Assembly: GCA_030068075.1 (NCBI GenBank)
Contig: CM057833.1
Coordinates: 47,883,587-47,947,586, forward strand
Source of the DNA: Paguma larvata
Lineage: Eukaryota; Chordata; Mammalia; Carnivora; Viverridae
Direction of reading: 5' to 3'
Length of the DNA stretch: 64,000 nt
How positions within the stretch are numbered: position 1 is the stretch's first letter; every line of letters starts with the position of its first letter. The notes under the pieces are model-generated. The model was given only the letters and a program-made list of their open reading frames with translations, ran no database searches and had not been told where the DNA came from. Position numbers and translations under genes: made by a program. Below, in pieces: positions 32,950 through 43,549 of this stretch.

Positions 32950-35137
32950 CTATTTAGTTTAGTGGGCAAGAGTTGAAGACAGAAACCAAGTTAGATGTCG
33001 CTAATCAGTTATCAGACTTTGAACCAGGCTGCATCTCAAAGAAGAGAGGTAATAGGTCTCTGACGAGAAACCCATTTTTAGACACAATAAAGAACCGCTC
33101 AAAGCAAGCAGCTGTATCTTGAACAGAGGAAACATTGGGCTGAGAAAAAAAGAAGGGGAGAGAGATGACAAGGAAAATCCTAATGGAATAAGTAGCAAAA
33201 CCTGCAGAAAGGCTTAGAAAAATCATTTACTTCAATTTCCAGAGGTGCCAAGGACAGAATGCATTTTCCTTGTGAGTAAGAAAGAGGAAATTTGGTGAGA
33301 AATAAGATCTTTCCAGAGCAGGTGCTAAATAAATTAAATCTCACAGAGGATGGACGAAGGCCAGAACTAGGATCCACATGGTAAGGAAGAAAAGGTATTT
33401 GGCTGGGCCAAGAGCAAAGAGGGAGAGGAGAGAGGCAGAGGAAGGGAAGGTGCAGGGGGCCTCCTGGGGCAGCCGTGCTGGATGTGAGCAGAGGATTGAT
33501 CCTCCCAGACCTCAGGCAGGATTCGGAGGAACATCCAAATGCTCAAGATGTGGGCCATCCATTAGACCCTTCCCAAAGAAATAACAGTATCGTTCTGTTG
33601 TCCAGATCACAAAATCTTTAGGACAATTTAATTATCTGCCCTGCAGGCATAAAGATGAGAACATTCTCAAGCGTATTTAAAACTCGAAAATGACACCTAT
33701 GAGCCTTTTGTGAAAAAGGTACCTGATAACAAAATACCAAACCATTGATGTTTCAAAATAAAAGACCTTTTTAACAGTAAAGCCATGGTAACAAGATTAG
33801 TACTGAGCACTAAATGGATTTGAATATTGAATTAAGATTAAACAACTGTCAGAATTATAGATCAGAATACTAATATTATGAGTTACAACAACAGAAAATA
33901 ATTCCACTAAGGAAAGAAATGGAAGTGTGAGGAGGGGATACGGGGACTTAGATTATCTAACATTCTCATGTTTCAAAGACGGCATTATACATACCGCCCA
34001 ATTTGAAACATGTAATTTAAAAGCAGTTTTCCTCACTCCTTAATGTATTTCACAATGTTTTTCTTAACTTTGGAGGTTCTCTTGTAAGAACAAATATTTC
34101 TTCTTGTAAAGAAACAATCTAAAGTTCAGCAATCCCATCTTTTTTTTCATTAAATTTAAGAAAAAATGAATGTAGTTTTTACTCGATGATAGGCATACAA
34201 GGATCACATTTTTTATGAAATTATTTCTATTCAACTTTACCACTAGGTTTGCAAAGAGAAGAATACAAAACAATACTGTCTAAAACTTATGATGATAATG
34301 CATGGGTGGAGGAATTTGGGGTGAGGCTTTACTTGCTTCTATGAACTTTCCAGTACTGTTTGCTCTTCATTCATCTGTACTGCATTTGCAAAAATACTAA
34401 AGATATTATTCTTTAAAAAAAAATGCAAGGCCATAAAATTGGTGTTGACCCCCTGCTCACTCCGGTTGGTTAGTAGTCATTGCCTGGCCACCATGTTAAG
34501 AGGACTTTTGAGCTGCATCAAGGTTCAGCAGAAGCCGAGATTCTGATTGCTCAGCAAATCTGCTATAGCCCCAAAAAGGGGCGATGCCACACATGATGTA
34601 TAGTCAACATTCCAACAGCCTAATACAAATAAGAGCAATATTTTGTGTATAACAGTTAGAAAAGTCAAATAAGGACAGATGTTTACATCATTCACTCAAT
34701 AAAAGTTGACTAAACAAAAACTTACACAAGCTAAATAGCTCATCTGCATCTAGAAAGTACTATTTGCACGCAACCATAAAAAGAGGCAAATGATAATTGT
34801 ATTATATTCTACTAGGCTCTCTCATTAGCGTATATTTGAAATTTCCAATAGTATATAATATTTGAGAAACAGAACATTGGAACAGAATTAACGTAGAAGC
34901 CTCTGTCGTTCTAAAACTAAATAGTATTCATCCACAGATACATAAACTACATGAATAAGCCCATTCATCTCACTGAGAGATGCCTTTTCAATGAAATTCT
35001 AATTTTATGTTCAATAAATATTTATCAACATTTATAATGTATGTAGATTATTTTGATCAAATGAGAACTGAGAATAATTATAGTGACAACTCAATCCAAA
35101 GAGAAAATATTAAACCAAGATCAGGATGGTAATACGA
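32950..35137. other. Unassigned, largely repeat-free stretch
   Basis: No gene or clear interspersed repeat. GA-rich sequence at 33,410-33,450 opens chance frames on both strands. The block 33,590-34,020 is AT-rich with many short TAAT and ATTA motifs and may be conserved non-coding DNA. The remainder to 35,137 is featureless AT-rich sequence. Confidence 0.35.
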
Positions 35138-35326
35138 TTTTTTTTTAAGTTTATTTTATTTATCTTGAGAGAGAGAGAAAAAACACATGCGAGGGAGAGG
35201 CAGAGAGAGAATCCGATGCAGGCTTTGTGCTGACAGCGTGGAACCCCATTGCTTGAGCCCACAAATCATGACCTGAGCTGAAATCAAGAGTCAGACACTT
35301 AACCGACTGAGCCACCCAGGCACCCC
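35138..35326 (-). mobile_element. Carnivore SINE (SINEC family)
   Basis: AAGTTTATTTTATTTATCTT, GAGAATCCGATGCAGGC, CCCACAAATCATGACCTGAG, GAGCCACCCAGGCACCCC. A short internal deletion removes part of the GGGCTCGA region. No clean target duplication is visible. Confidence 0.92.
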
Positions 35327-36699
35327 AAGACTTTTTAAATTGTATTTCAAAGGCAGGAGATAAATAAGGAGGGCATCTATTTAAATGATTTCATCATTTC
35401 TTCACCCTACAAATGCTTACTGAGCCAAACGTGTACCAGGTTCTTTGCCGCTTGCTGGGGTTATAAAAGTGAATGGGACACCGTGACTTCCGAGGAACGG
35501 AAACGTGCTGTCCATTTCAGAGAAAGGAAAACCTGGAGAGGGTGGGCACTAGGAAGCTGGGGTGGAGGAAGTTTGGAAAAGTGAATGATGAGTTCTGTGG
35601 CTCAAAGGAAAAAGTGGGGAGACAAAGAGAACGCTGTTAGGAGATCACTGGGTATGTCAGTGGAGCCTGAGCAAAATTCATTGTTGCCCAGTAATCTTGG
35701 GTAGGCTGCAAAAGGCCATGATTAAGTTAGACATTGCATATACACAGCCTGCAGAGTAAGGGATGCTAATAGCAGAGGGAGGTGCGGGGGTAAGGGGGGT
35801 CCCTAAACTCGCCTTGGTATCCACATCTAGAAAATCAAACGTCTAAGACAGACGCTGGGGGGCTTCTGGAGGGGAAACCCGGGGCGGACAGGAGAGCTGG
35901 CTCTGAGCACAACACCCACTGTAAGCACAACCAGTAAATTTGCCTGGACAGACTTTCCTGGGATCCAGGATGAAAGGAGGCTTGAGGGCTGCCTAGCAAC
36001 ACTATGTTTATGCAACAGTCCCGAGAACATGGAAGGAATAAGAGAGAGAAAAAAAGAACAGTTTCTGAAGAGAGGGTGCCAGAGAGTCCGAGCTGCGCCG
36101 GTGCCAGCGATGGGAAGCCCCCACTTGGGAGAAGGCCCCCCAAGGCTGAGCCTGGCCACGTGACACCCAGATTCTGCAGGCTGTGCGCTGACGTGGGAAA
36201 CGGGCCGGTGGGTCCCAGATTTCCCCAGCTTCCCCCACTGATCACGGCTCTCCTCGGCTTCTCCATTGTTTTCACAGCTGTTCAGCTGCTCCTGCTCAGT
36301 CAGAGGACAGACAGGCCGACTCCAAATCACAGAGCAGAGAATAATACTCAGGCCAAAGACAGGGTGCACAAAATGGGAGTTCTTATTGGTGGGGTGGGGG
36401 AGAGGGGTTGGCAGGGAGATGGGAAAGACGCACAGCTCTTAACCCTTTCACTGACTGATGAGGCCTCAGTGAGTGTTCGTTTCCAAGGGAAGAGACGGAC
36501 CTCACATTAAAATTTTACTGGAGCTCCAAAATTTGGGAAGGATTGGGTTTTTCCGACTTGAGATCGTATTTGCCCACAAAAATAACATTGGAAATGGTAG
36601 CCATTTGTCCAGGTCATGCCAGAAAAGCCTATTTAATCCTCAACGTAGTCAGTTCAGGGAGTAGAAAGGAGGAAATTTGATAGTCTAAAGGAAAAGCAT
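35327..36699. other. Unassigned stretch with local CpG/GC-rich patch
   Basis: 35,400-35,500 resembles an ancient L2/L3-type repeat. About 35,990-36,300 is clearly GC-richer than its surroundings, with roughly a dozen CpGs in 36,060-36,260, an E-box CACGTGAC at 36,157 and TGACGTGG at 36,189. Long frames on both strands (36,004-36,510 plus, 168 codons; 35,827-36,369 minus, 180 codons) overlap each other and reflect the GC content. No domain was recognised. A promoter-like or orphan CpG patch is possible. Confidence 0.35.
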
Positions 36700-36888
36700 A
36701 GTTGACATTTACAGATTGGTCACTATGGACTCCGTGCAGTATGTATAGAATTTCACAACATCCACACTCTAAACCTTTAAGTTGATATAATTATGTCATT
36801 TTGCAGATGAGGAAACTGAGGCTTGAGGCAGTCAGTAACTTGTCCAAAGTTATGGAACTATTAAGAGATGAGGCCATGATTATAAAAA
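36700..36888 (-). mobile_element. MIR SINE relic
   Basis: TTTGCAGATGAGGAAACTGA, GGCTTGAGGCAGTCAGTAAC, TTGTCCAAAGTTATGGAACT: clear reverse MIR core; the part before it matches the distal MIR end. Confidence 0.85.
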
Positions 36889-36896
36889 AGGCAATC

Positions 36897-37610
36897 AGGG
36901 GGTACCGGCGTGGTTCAGTGGGTTAAGCTTCCAGCTCTTGATTTTAGCTCAGGTCATGAGTTCACAGTTGATGAAATCGAGCCCCAACATCAGGGGCCAT
37001 GCTGTCAGCATGAACCCTGCTTAAGATTCTCTTTCTGAAACTAAGTGTCCATCAACTGACGAATGGATAAAGAAGATATGGTACGTATATACAATGGAAT
37101 ACTACGGGGCAATGAGAAAGAATGAAATCTGGCCATGTGTAGCTAGATGGATGGAACTGGAGGGTATTATGCGAAGTGAAATAAGTCAGTCAGACAAAGA
37201 CAGATACCATATGTTTCCATGCATAGGTGGATTTTGAGAGACTTAGCAGAAAACCATGGGGGAGGGGAAGAGGGGAAAATAAAAAAGACACAAAGAGGGA
37301 AGGAAACAAACATAAGAGACTCTCAAAGACTAAGAACAAACTGAGGGTGAGGCAGGTGTGGGAGGGGGGAGAGTGGGTGACGGGCACAGAGGAGGGCACT
37401 TGTTGGGATGAGCACTGGGTGTTATATGGAAACCAATTTGACAATAAATTATTTTAAAAAATTAAAGCCAATCCAAAAGGTCAAAAATAATAAATAAAAA
37501 TAAAAAGACAAAAAAAAAGATTCTCTTTCTCCCTCTCTTTCTGTCTCTCCCTTACTTATACTCTCTCTCAAAATAAATACGTAAACTTGAAAAAAAAAAG
37601 AGGCAATCTG
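36897..37610 (+). mobile_element. Carnivore SINE split by an L1
   Basis: SINE head at 36,897-37,036 (TACCGGCGTGGTTCAGTGGG, AGCTCAGGTCATGAGTTCAC) and CT-rich body plus AATAAATACGTAAAC tail at 37,517-37,610. Target duplication AGGCAATC at 36,889-36,896 and 37,611-37,618. The L1 at 37,037-37,516 is nested inside and is therefore younger. Confidence 0.93.
37037..37516 (+). mobile_element. 5'-truncated L1 inside a SINE
   Basis: L1 3' end from AAGTGTCCATCAACTGACGA through AATACTACGGGGCAATGAGA, GAGACTCTCAAAGACTAAGA, GAGCACTGGGTGTTATATGG and CCAATTTGACAATAAATTAT. Perfect 14-bp target duplication AAGATTCTCTTTCT at 37,023-37,036 and 37,517-37,530. Beyond the usual 3' end (about 37,450) lie about 65 further bases that include the non-L1-looking AAGCCAATCCAAAAGGTC before a final poly-A. 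Confidence 0.96.
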
Positions 37611-37669
37611 ACTCACAAGTCAAGATTCTTGATCATTGTTACACTGTTCCCTTTAATACCCGCACATTC

Positions 37670-38155
37670 ATTTCCTACATCTGCAGTAAAAAAATCACCA
37701 CAAATTTAGTGGCTTAAAACAACATGAATTACAGTCTGGAGGTTAGGTGTCCAGATCAATTTCCCTGAGCTATCAAATTGTGAGGGGTCTACATTGCTGC
37801 TGGAGGCTAGGAAAGGATCCCTTTACCTGACTTTTCCAAATTCTAAAGGCTGCCGGCATTCCTTGGCTCACAGCACCTTCCTCCATCTTCAAAGCCAGTA
37901 GTACAGGACCTTTTCTCTCTTTCTTCTTCTTTCCTTACACCTCTGTTCTCTTTTGAGAACTGTTCTCTTATGGATACTTGTGACTACTTTTAAGGCCCAC
38001 CCAGATAACAGAGGTTGATCTACCCATTTCAAGATCCTTTACCCAATCACATCTGCAAAGTTCCTATTGCCGTGTAAGCTAACATATTCACAAGGTTCCA
38101 GAAATTTGGATAAGAATATCTCTGGGGTCCATGACTCAGCCTACCACACTCCCTA
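37670..38155 (-). mobile_element. MLT1 LTR (ERVL-MaLR)
   Basis: Reverse MLT1 pattern: AGTGGCTTAAAACAACATGA, CAGTCTGGAGGTTAGGTGTC, GGCATTCCTTGGCTCACAGC, CACCTTCCTCCATCTTCAAA, AATCACATCTGCAAAGTTCC, GTCCATGACTCAGCCTACCA. Nearly full-length solitary LTR. Confidence 0.9.
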
Positions 38156-38219
38156 ATAACATAGGCATATTTTGACCAGTATGATCACCATGGTGTTACT
38201 TGTTATACAGTTATGTTCT

Positions 38220-38345
38220 GCCCCTGCCCCTACTTCAGTACAGGAACTATGTCTCACCCATCTTTAAATCCTTACTTCCTAATAAACACAAAGTATGCTT
38301 TCATCAATATTTGTTGTGTTTGACAAATGAATGATGAGTCAATAA
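38220..38345 (+). mobile_element. L2 3'-end relic
   Basis: CAGTACAGGAACTATGTCTC, then TTTCATCAATATTTGTTGTG and ACAAATGAATGATGAGTC: L2 tail signature. Confidence 0.65.
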
Positions 38346-38469
38346 AATGAACAGATTTAAATATGGCCATAATTTGAGGAACGTGCATGTCAATTACAAC
38401 ACAAATAAAAAGAACAGAACTGAACTGAGCACTGGTAACCACCATTAAGTGTCCTGAATACTCTGTCTT

Positions 38470-38620
38470 TAAAAGTCATGTGCTCTAGGCCTCCTTCTTT
38501 TGCTCGTTCTATTCCCTTGCCTTTCACTTCCTACCTTTCTTCACCTGGTTATTTCCTATTCATCCTTTCAGACTTAGGTCAGGGATCCCTGTTCTCAGAA
38601 AGCCTCTCTGGCACACACTC
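38470..38620 (+). mobile_element. L2 LINE relic
   Basis: CTTTCACTTCCTACCTTTCT, CAGACTTAGGTCAGGGATCC, CTCAGAAAGCCTCTCTGGCA: L2-like 3' region order; ends in a TC/CA repeat. Confidence 0.55.
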
Positions 38621-38662
38621 TATCTCTGTCTCTCTCTCCTCTCTGTCTCTGTCTCTCTCATG

Positions 38663-38698
38663 TACACACAAACACACACACACACACACACACACACA
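38663..38698. repeat. (CA)n microsatellite
   Basis: About 16 CA units with one AA interruption, preceded by a (TCTC)n stretch. Confidence 0.95.
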
Positions 38699-38700
38699 GG

Positions 38701-39832
38701 TTGCTGGAGGTAGCTGGATCTAGCTTGCTAGATCTGATTGTGCACATTTCTTCTCAACTCTTCATTTTGTGACATCATATTTATAGCCATGGTAGGAGTA
38801 TTTACACCACAGAAATTGGCAAATACCCAAATCAGGGTCATGCTTTCCAGAGAGGGGTTATTCAATATACACACCACTGCACATTCGCACCCTCCCTAGG
38901 CGTGGTCCTCACTTTCTGAACGTGGACCCATAGCATTCCTCACTTAACTCTATCATACTAATTTTCCCTTTTACAGTCTTCTGTTTATAGGTGACTGCTC
39001 TTTCAAGCACTTACCACTACCACATGCCAGGGGAGAGGCAGGGTTGGGGCAATGGTTTGGTGATACCTTAAATTGACGAATAACCCTTGACAATATCATA
39101 GTCCCTCCAATAATTCAACATGGTTCTGCAGTTTGTGGACTGATCCTCTGATTTATTTCAGGTAAATATTCAGTTCCATGTAGAGATTATCATCCTCCAT
39201 TCCTGCATCTTCCATTGAGCACCTGCCAGGGGCCACTGAGAAAGGAGAGGAGAGGGTGGCCTGCTCTCCCTTGACCATTCGTTCTCATGCTCATGTGCTT
39301 CTTCTCAGGGTGGGGGTCAGTGGAGGAGAAGCCTATTCCCCAGAAAAATATGAGGGACACACTTGTGAGTTCCAGTGCCCTTTCTCTCTTCTCTCTCACT
39401 GCCTTTCTACTTATGGTCTGAGATAGGTGAGCAATAATTTCTGCAGCCAGCTTGGACATGGCCTATGGTGGAGCCCCCCAAGACATTGGGGACATGACTC
39501 CAGCTTATATCTTTAATATCCACAGTCGTCTCTAATGAGCTTCAGAATAACAATGTCCTTACTCTTATCAACCCAAATTCAAGACCTGCAGAAGTATGTG
39601 GGATTTTCCAGTGTTCCTTAAGAACTTCCAATAATAGGCGGATGATCTTTGCCTTTTTCCAACATTCTGCCCCATTTCTGTATCCAAACTGCAGGATCCT
39701 AGGAATGTGTCTTAAATCTAGCAAACATTCATCTGGGGAATGAATTATCAGTTTTCCCTTCTTGACAAATCCCAAGGATTCAGTTAGAGTAGGAAGAGGG
39801 GACTAACTTTAATTAAACTCTCTAAAATAATT

Positions 39833-39835
<3 letters not shown>
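38701..39835. other. Unassigned non-coding stretch
   Basis: Nothing recognised; short frames only. Confidence 0.4.

Positions 39836-39874
<39 letters not shown>
39836..39874. repeat. (CA)n microsatellite
   Basis: About 19 uninterrupted CA units followed by GAGAGAG. Pure runs of this length are usually polymorphic. Confidence 0.96.
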
Positions 39875-39877
<3 letters not shown>

Positions 39878-40079
39878 AGAGTTTTATTTGACTGGACAAG
39901 GGGGTAAAGTGCTGTCCTACCATTTCTTTTGGAATACTTGCTATGAAAAACTCCCATGTGGCCAATGCTGGATATTAGAGCAGGTGTCTCTTTGACTTTA
40001 GACAGTGAGGCAACAGCAGCACCTTTTTTTCCCATCAATGAGCTCCCTCTACATGATTTTACTTCCCAGTGTTACATTT

Positions 40080-40275
40080 CTGTGTGTACTGGACACTATG
40101 ACAAGCATTTTATGGAATGATGTCATAACAATGAGACCTATATTATAGATGGGGACGTTGAGTCTCACAAAGTTTCAGTCATTTCCTCAGTATCACACAG
40201 CTAATAAGATTCAAAGTAATATTCAAACACAAGTTGATTTAACTCAAAAACCTTGGTTCTTTACTACTATACTCC
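40080..40275 (-). mobile_element. MIR SINE relic
   Basis: TAGATGGGGACGTTGAGTCT, CAGTATCACACAGCTAATAA, ACCTTGGTTCTTTACTACTA: reverse MIR. Confidence 0.8.
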
Positions 40276-41879
40276 CCCATCTCAAACCTGCCCCTATCTG
40301 CGGACCTACTTTTGCTTTTCGTAAGTACACCTTAGTTGGGTTATATTACTGAGTATTTTTAAAAACATATGTTGCTTCCCAGAAGGCAAACTTGTTAGCC
40401 CTTCTTATTGTAAGGGTTGTTATTGCTCATCACTAATAAGAGGCAGAAAAGGGGCCACCAAAAAAGCAAACAGAGAGAAGCTTAAAGTTTTAAGGCATTT
40501 TATCAAACTCCTCCAGGACTTGCCCTGGTCTAGTTAAGGTAAGAAAAGTGGCCGGCTTATAGAGATCCTCCCAATCCTATCCCCAGTAAAAGTCTTTGCT
40601 TCTAGGATGCCAGGAATTAAGTATCTTCCACCAATCTTTCAGAAGGTCTTCGGGCCCCCCAAAAGAAAGAAAGATATCTTTGTAAAACTTTCTTCTAATC
40701 ATAACAGTGAAGGGCCCTGCAGTTTGCTGAAATTCCAACTGAGATTCCTATTCCCACAGCTTCTAACCTCCTTCTCCTCCATGACTCCACTAGCCCCTGC
40801 TGAAGGTCATGCCGTTATTAAAGCCTCCTCCAGCTATCTGGACTAAGCCATGTGAGACATTTCCAGAATCTTTTTCCCCCACTCGAGCATCAGACCTAAG
40901 CATTGGCTTCTGGGTTCCTTTGACTGAGCACCATCTTGACCATATGATGCTTTTGAGATAGAGTCCCATCTTCTCAGTAAGAAGAATCCCTGGGCAATCT
41001 TACCTTGCCATCTATAGTGAAGAACAATCCCAAGAGAGTAAAATAAGCAAGAGCTTATGAGCTTTTTCTCCCCACCCTTGCAGAAGGAATTGCAACCACA
41101 CAGGTTCTGAACAAATTTTACAAAAAGAAATCAGTGGAAAGCAAAATCATCATTTCAACCAATTTTTTATTTTGACCAAGTCATCTGCTCCCAACCATCT
41201 GCCAAGGCTACTTAAACCATTTGGTACTGTGACCTCAGAGCCTTAAACTTGCATGTATAAAAAATATATATATTGGTTCCAAAATAAGCAAAAACTGCAA
41301 ATCAAAATGAATGAATGTTGAATTTAGTATCTACATAAATGTAACATTTTGTTAACTACTAGACTACAACTCGACTCATATGGTTATTTATAATTATAGA
41401 AAATAGGGGATGTGGCTAGATTTTAATATGTTTGAAGTAATCTTGGGTAGAGCCTTCAAAGAAAGGTTACCTAAAATGCTAAAGTATCCCTGTCTAGTTC
41501 TATGGCGCATGGTATATCATTGACCAAATTGGAGTTCATTTTCTCTGTAGGAGTAAAGAAAGGATGGGAAAGACGGGATAAGCCTTCACTTCTACTAGTG
41601 ATTGTGGGGTATCCCATCACTTACCCCATACTGCTTCTGAATCCCTCTGCCTGCAGACAAATAAGGCCTGCCTTTTGCTCTTTGCATTGTAGTCTGATTT
41701 CTGTCTCTTTCTCCTATAATCTCCATGTTACCACTGCAGGAGTTCCAGATGGAGAAGATTACAAATCTCATTTATTTCAGGTAAGTAAAGTCACCTCAGG
41801 CTTCTCCAGAAAGGAGGAAACTCATCTCAAGGAGCCAACTGATGAGCAAATACTGAGAGCCACTACATACAAATAATAA
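40276..41879. other. Unassigned, largely repeat-free stretch
   Basis: No interspersed repeat recognised. Frames at 40,607-40,846 and 41,502-41,876 have no recognised domain. It contains the exon-like block at 41,740-41,780, listed separately. Confidence 0.4.
41740..41780 (+). other. Possible 41-bp exon (splice-site pair)
   Basis: A strong acceptor lies upstream: pyrimidine-rich TTTCTGTCTCTTTCTCC followed by CCACTGCAG ending at 41,739. A strong donor CAG/GTAAGTAAAG lies at 41,781. The 41 bp between are open in the frame reading GVPDGEDYKSHLFQ (first codon split). The length is not a multiple of three. No matching protein is recognised and no other exon was found nearby, so this could be a coding microexon, a non-coding RNA exon or coincidence. 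Confidence 0.25.
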
Positions 41880-42055
41880 TAACACATACGTAATACTCAC
41901 TTATGTGCCAAGCACCGTTTAAAACATTTTCAAATTAATCAACTTTATTATTATGCCTATTTCCAGATGAGAAAACTAAAGCGGAGAGTAAATACCCTGC
42001 CTGAGTTCCCAGAGGCAGACGGCAACAAAAGTCTTAATCACTATACTATAACATT
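41880..42055 (-). mobile_element. MIR SINE relic
   Basis: TACTCACTTATGTGCCAAGC, CCTATTTCCAGATGAGAAAA, CTAAAGCGGAGAGTAAATAC: reverse MIR. Confidence 0.8.
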
Positions 42056-42123
42056 GGGTCACACGAATAGGAAGAAACTAAGACCAGCAATAATTTGAGC
42101 AACTGCCTTTAAATTAACCTTGT

Positions 42124-42345
42124 GGGGCACCTGGGTGGCTCCATCGGTTAAGTGTCCGACTTCAGCTCAGGTCATGATCTCACGGTTTATGGGTTCGAGC
42201 CCTGCGTCGGGCTCTGTGCTGACAGCTCAGAGCCTGGAGCCTGCTTCAGATTCTGTGTATCCCTCTCTCTCTGTCCCTCCCCTGCTCCTGCTCTGTCTCT
42301 CTCTCTCAAAAATAAATATACATTAAAAAAATTTTTTTAAATAAA
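42124..42345 (+). mobile_element. Feliform SINE (SINEC family)
   Basis: GGGGCACCTGGGTGGCTCCA, TGGGTTCGAGCCCTGCGTCG, GGGCTCTGTGCTGACAGCTC, AGAGCCTGGAGCCTGC, then CT-rich body and A-rich tail. The target duplication is not clean. Confidence 0.96.
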
Positions 42346-42664
42346 TAAATCAAATTTGTGTGCAGATGGTAGATGAAACCAAGCATCCCAGGACAATGTA
42401 TCTCTGGACAACTTCTTGAGAGAGAAGCACAAGGGGTACCTCATTTACATCATGTGTCTGAGTGGCTCAGCCTGTCATCTAACACACCTTGTCTCAGAAC
42501 CTTCCAACAAAGCATGCAGAGTCACTCAGGCACTTAATCACATGTGGCTGGATTTGGCTGGTCAATTACTACTTCTGGCAAGCCTCATCTCTCCAGAAAT
42601 ATTTGAAGAAAAGTCCTTAAAGGCGTGGAATTGATCTTACTGTGGTCTTAGAGAACACACTTGT
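42346..42664. other. Unassigned non-coding stretch
   Basis: Nothing recognised. Confidence 0.4.
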
Positions 42665-42845
42665 GGATTCCCATTTCCTGGGTTAAGATTCCTGCTCCCC
42701 ATGTCCCAGCTGTGGCACCATGAACAAAATACTTCATTTCCCTGTGTTTCAACCTCCTTCATTGTAAAATGGGAATGATAATGGTATCTAACTATAGGAC
42801 TGCCAGAAAAATTAAATGAATCAATGATTCATGATAGGGGCTTAA
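42665..42845 (+). mobile_element. MIR SINE relic
   Basis: AACAAAATACTTCATTTCCC, TTCATTGTAAAATGGGAATG, GACTGCCAGAAAAATTAAAT: plus-strand MIR core. Confidence 0.8.
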
Positions 42846-42914
42846 CCTTTTGATTGATAGATGCTAACTATTTATTAACTCTTAGCAAAAAAAACTAAAC
42901 ATATAGAAATAAAA

Positions 42915-43110
42915 GTGTTCAGAACTGTACTTGGTATTTTACATACACTATCTCATTCAATCCTCCAAACAGTGCTTCAATGGAAACAAATGTATTAAAA
43001 TAACAGAAAAGTAAACTTAGATTTAGGGAAGCTTAGAATATTATCTAATCATATAACTTACAAAATATGGAGCTGGAACTGGAGCCCATGATTCTTTCAG
43101 AAAGAACATA
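42915..43110 (-). mobile_element. MIR SINE relic
   Basis: TACACTATCTCATTCAATCC, GGAGCTGGAACTGGAGCCCA: reverse MIR with a diverged centre. About 70 bp after the plus-strand MIR at 42,665-42,845. Confidence 0.7.
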
Positions 43111-43281
43111 ACTCCTTGGCCATAGCTCCAACCTAATCCTGACACAAGTGGCACCCACTCATCTGAAGTTGGTTGATTGATTAAATAACTCTTAATTAAT
43201 ACAGGATTTAAACAGAGTTGGTAGTATTCCTAAATTTGATTTTTATGATTCAAGAGTTACATTTTAAAATCTAAGTTTATA

Positions 43282-43499
43282 GGGCACCTGGGTGACTCGG
43301 TTAAGCATATGACCTCAGCTCAGGTCATGATCTCACAGTTCATGAGTTTGAGCCCCACATTGGGCTCTATGCTGACAGCTTGGAGCCTGGAGCCTGCTTC
43401 AGATTCTATGTCTCTCTCTCTCTCTTTCTGCCCCTCCCCTTCTTGTACTCTGTCTCTCTCTTTCAAAAATAAATAAACATTTAAAAAAATAAATAAAAA
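43282..43499 (+). mobile_element. Feliform SINE (SINEC family)
   Basis: GGGCACCTGGGTGACTCGGT, GAGTTTGAGCCCCACATTGG, GACAGCTTGGAGCCTGGAGC, A-rich tail. Perfect 17-bp target duplication TAAAATCTAAGTTTATA at 43,265-43,281 and 43,500-43,516. The 3' copy directly abuts the start of an L1. Confidence 0.97.
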
Positions 43500-43549
43500 T
43501 AAAATCTAAGTTTATATTATTAGCAAACCACATACAATTCATTAAAAAG

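Noticed and set aside
35827..36510. Overlapping 180- and 168-codon frames on opposite strands
   Set aside because: Mutual shadows in GC-rich sequence, no recognised domain or splice structure. Kept only as a GC-patch finding.
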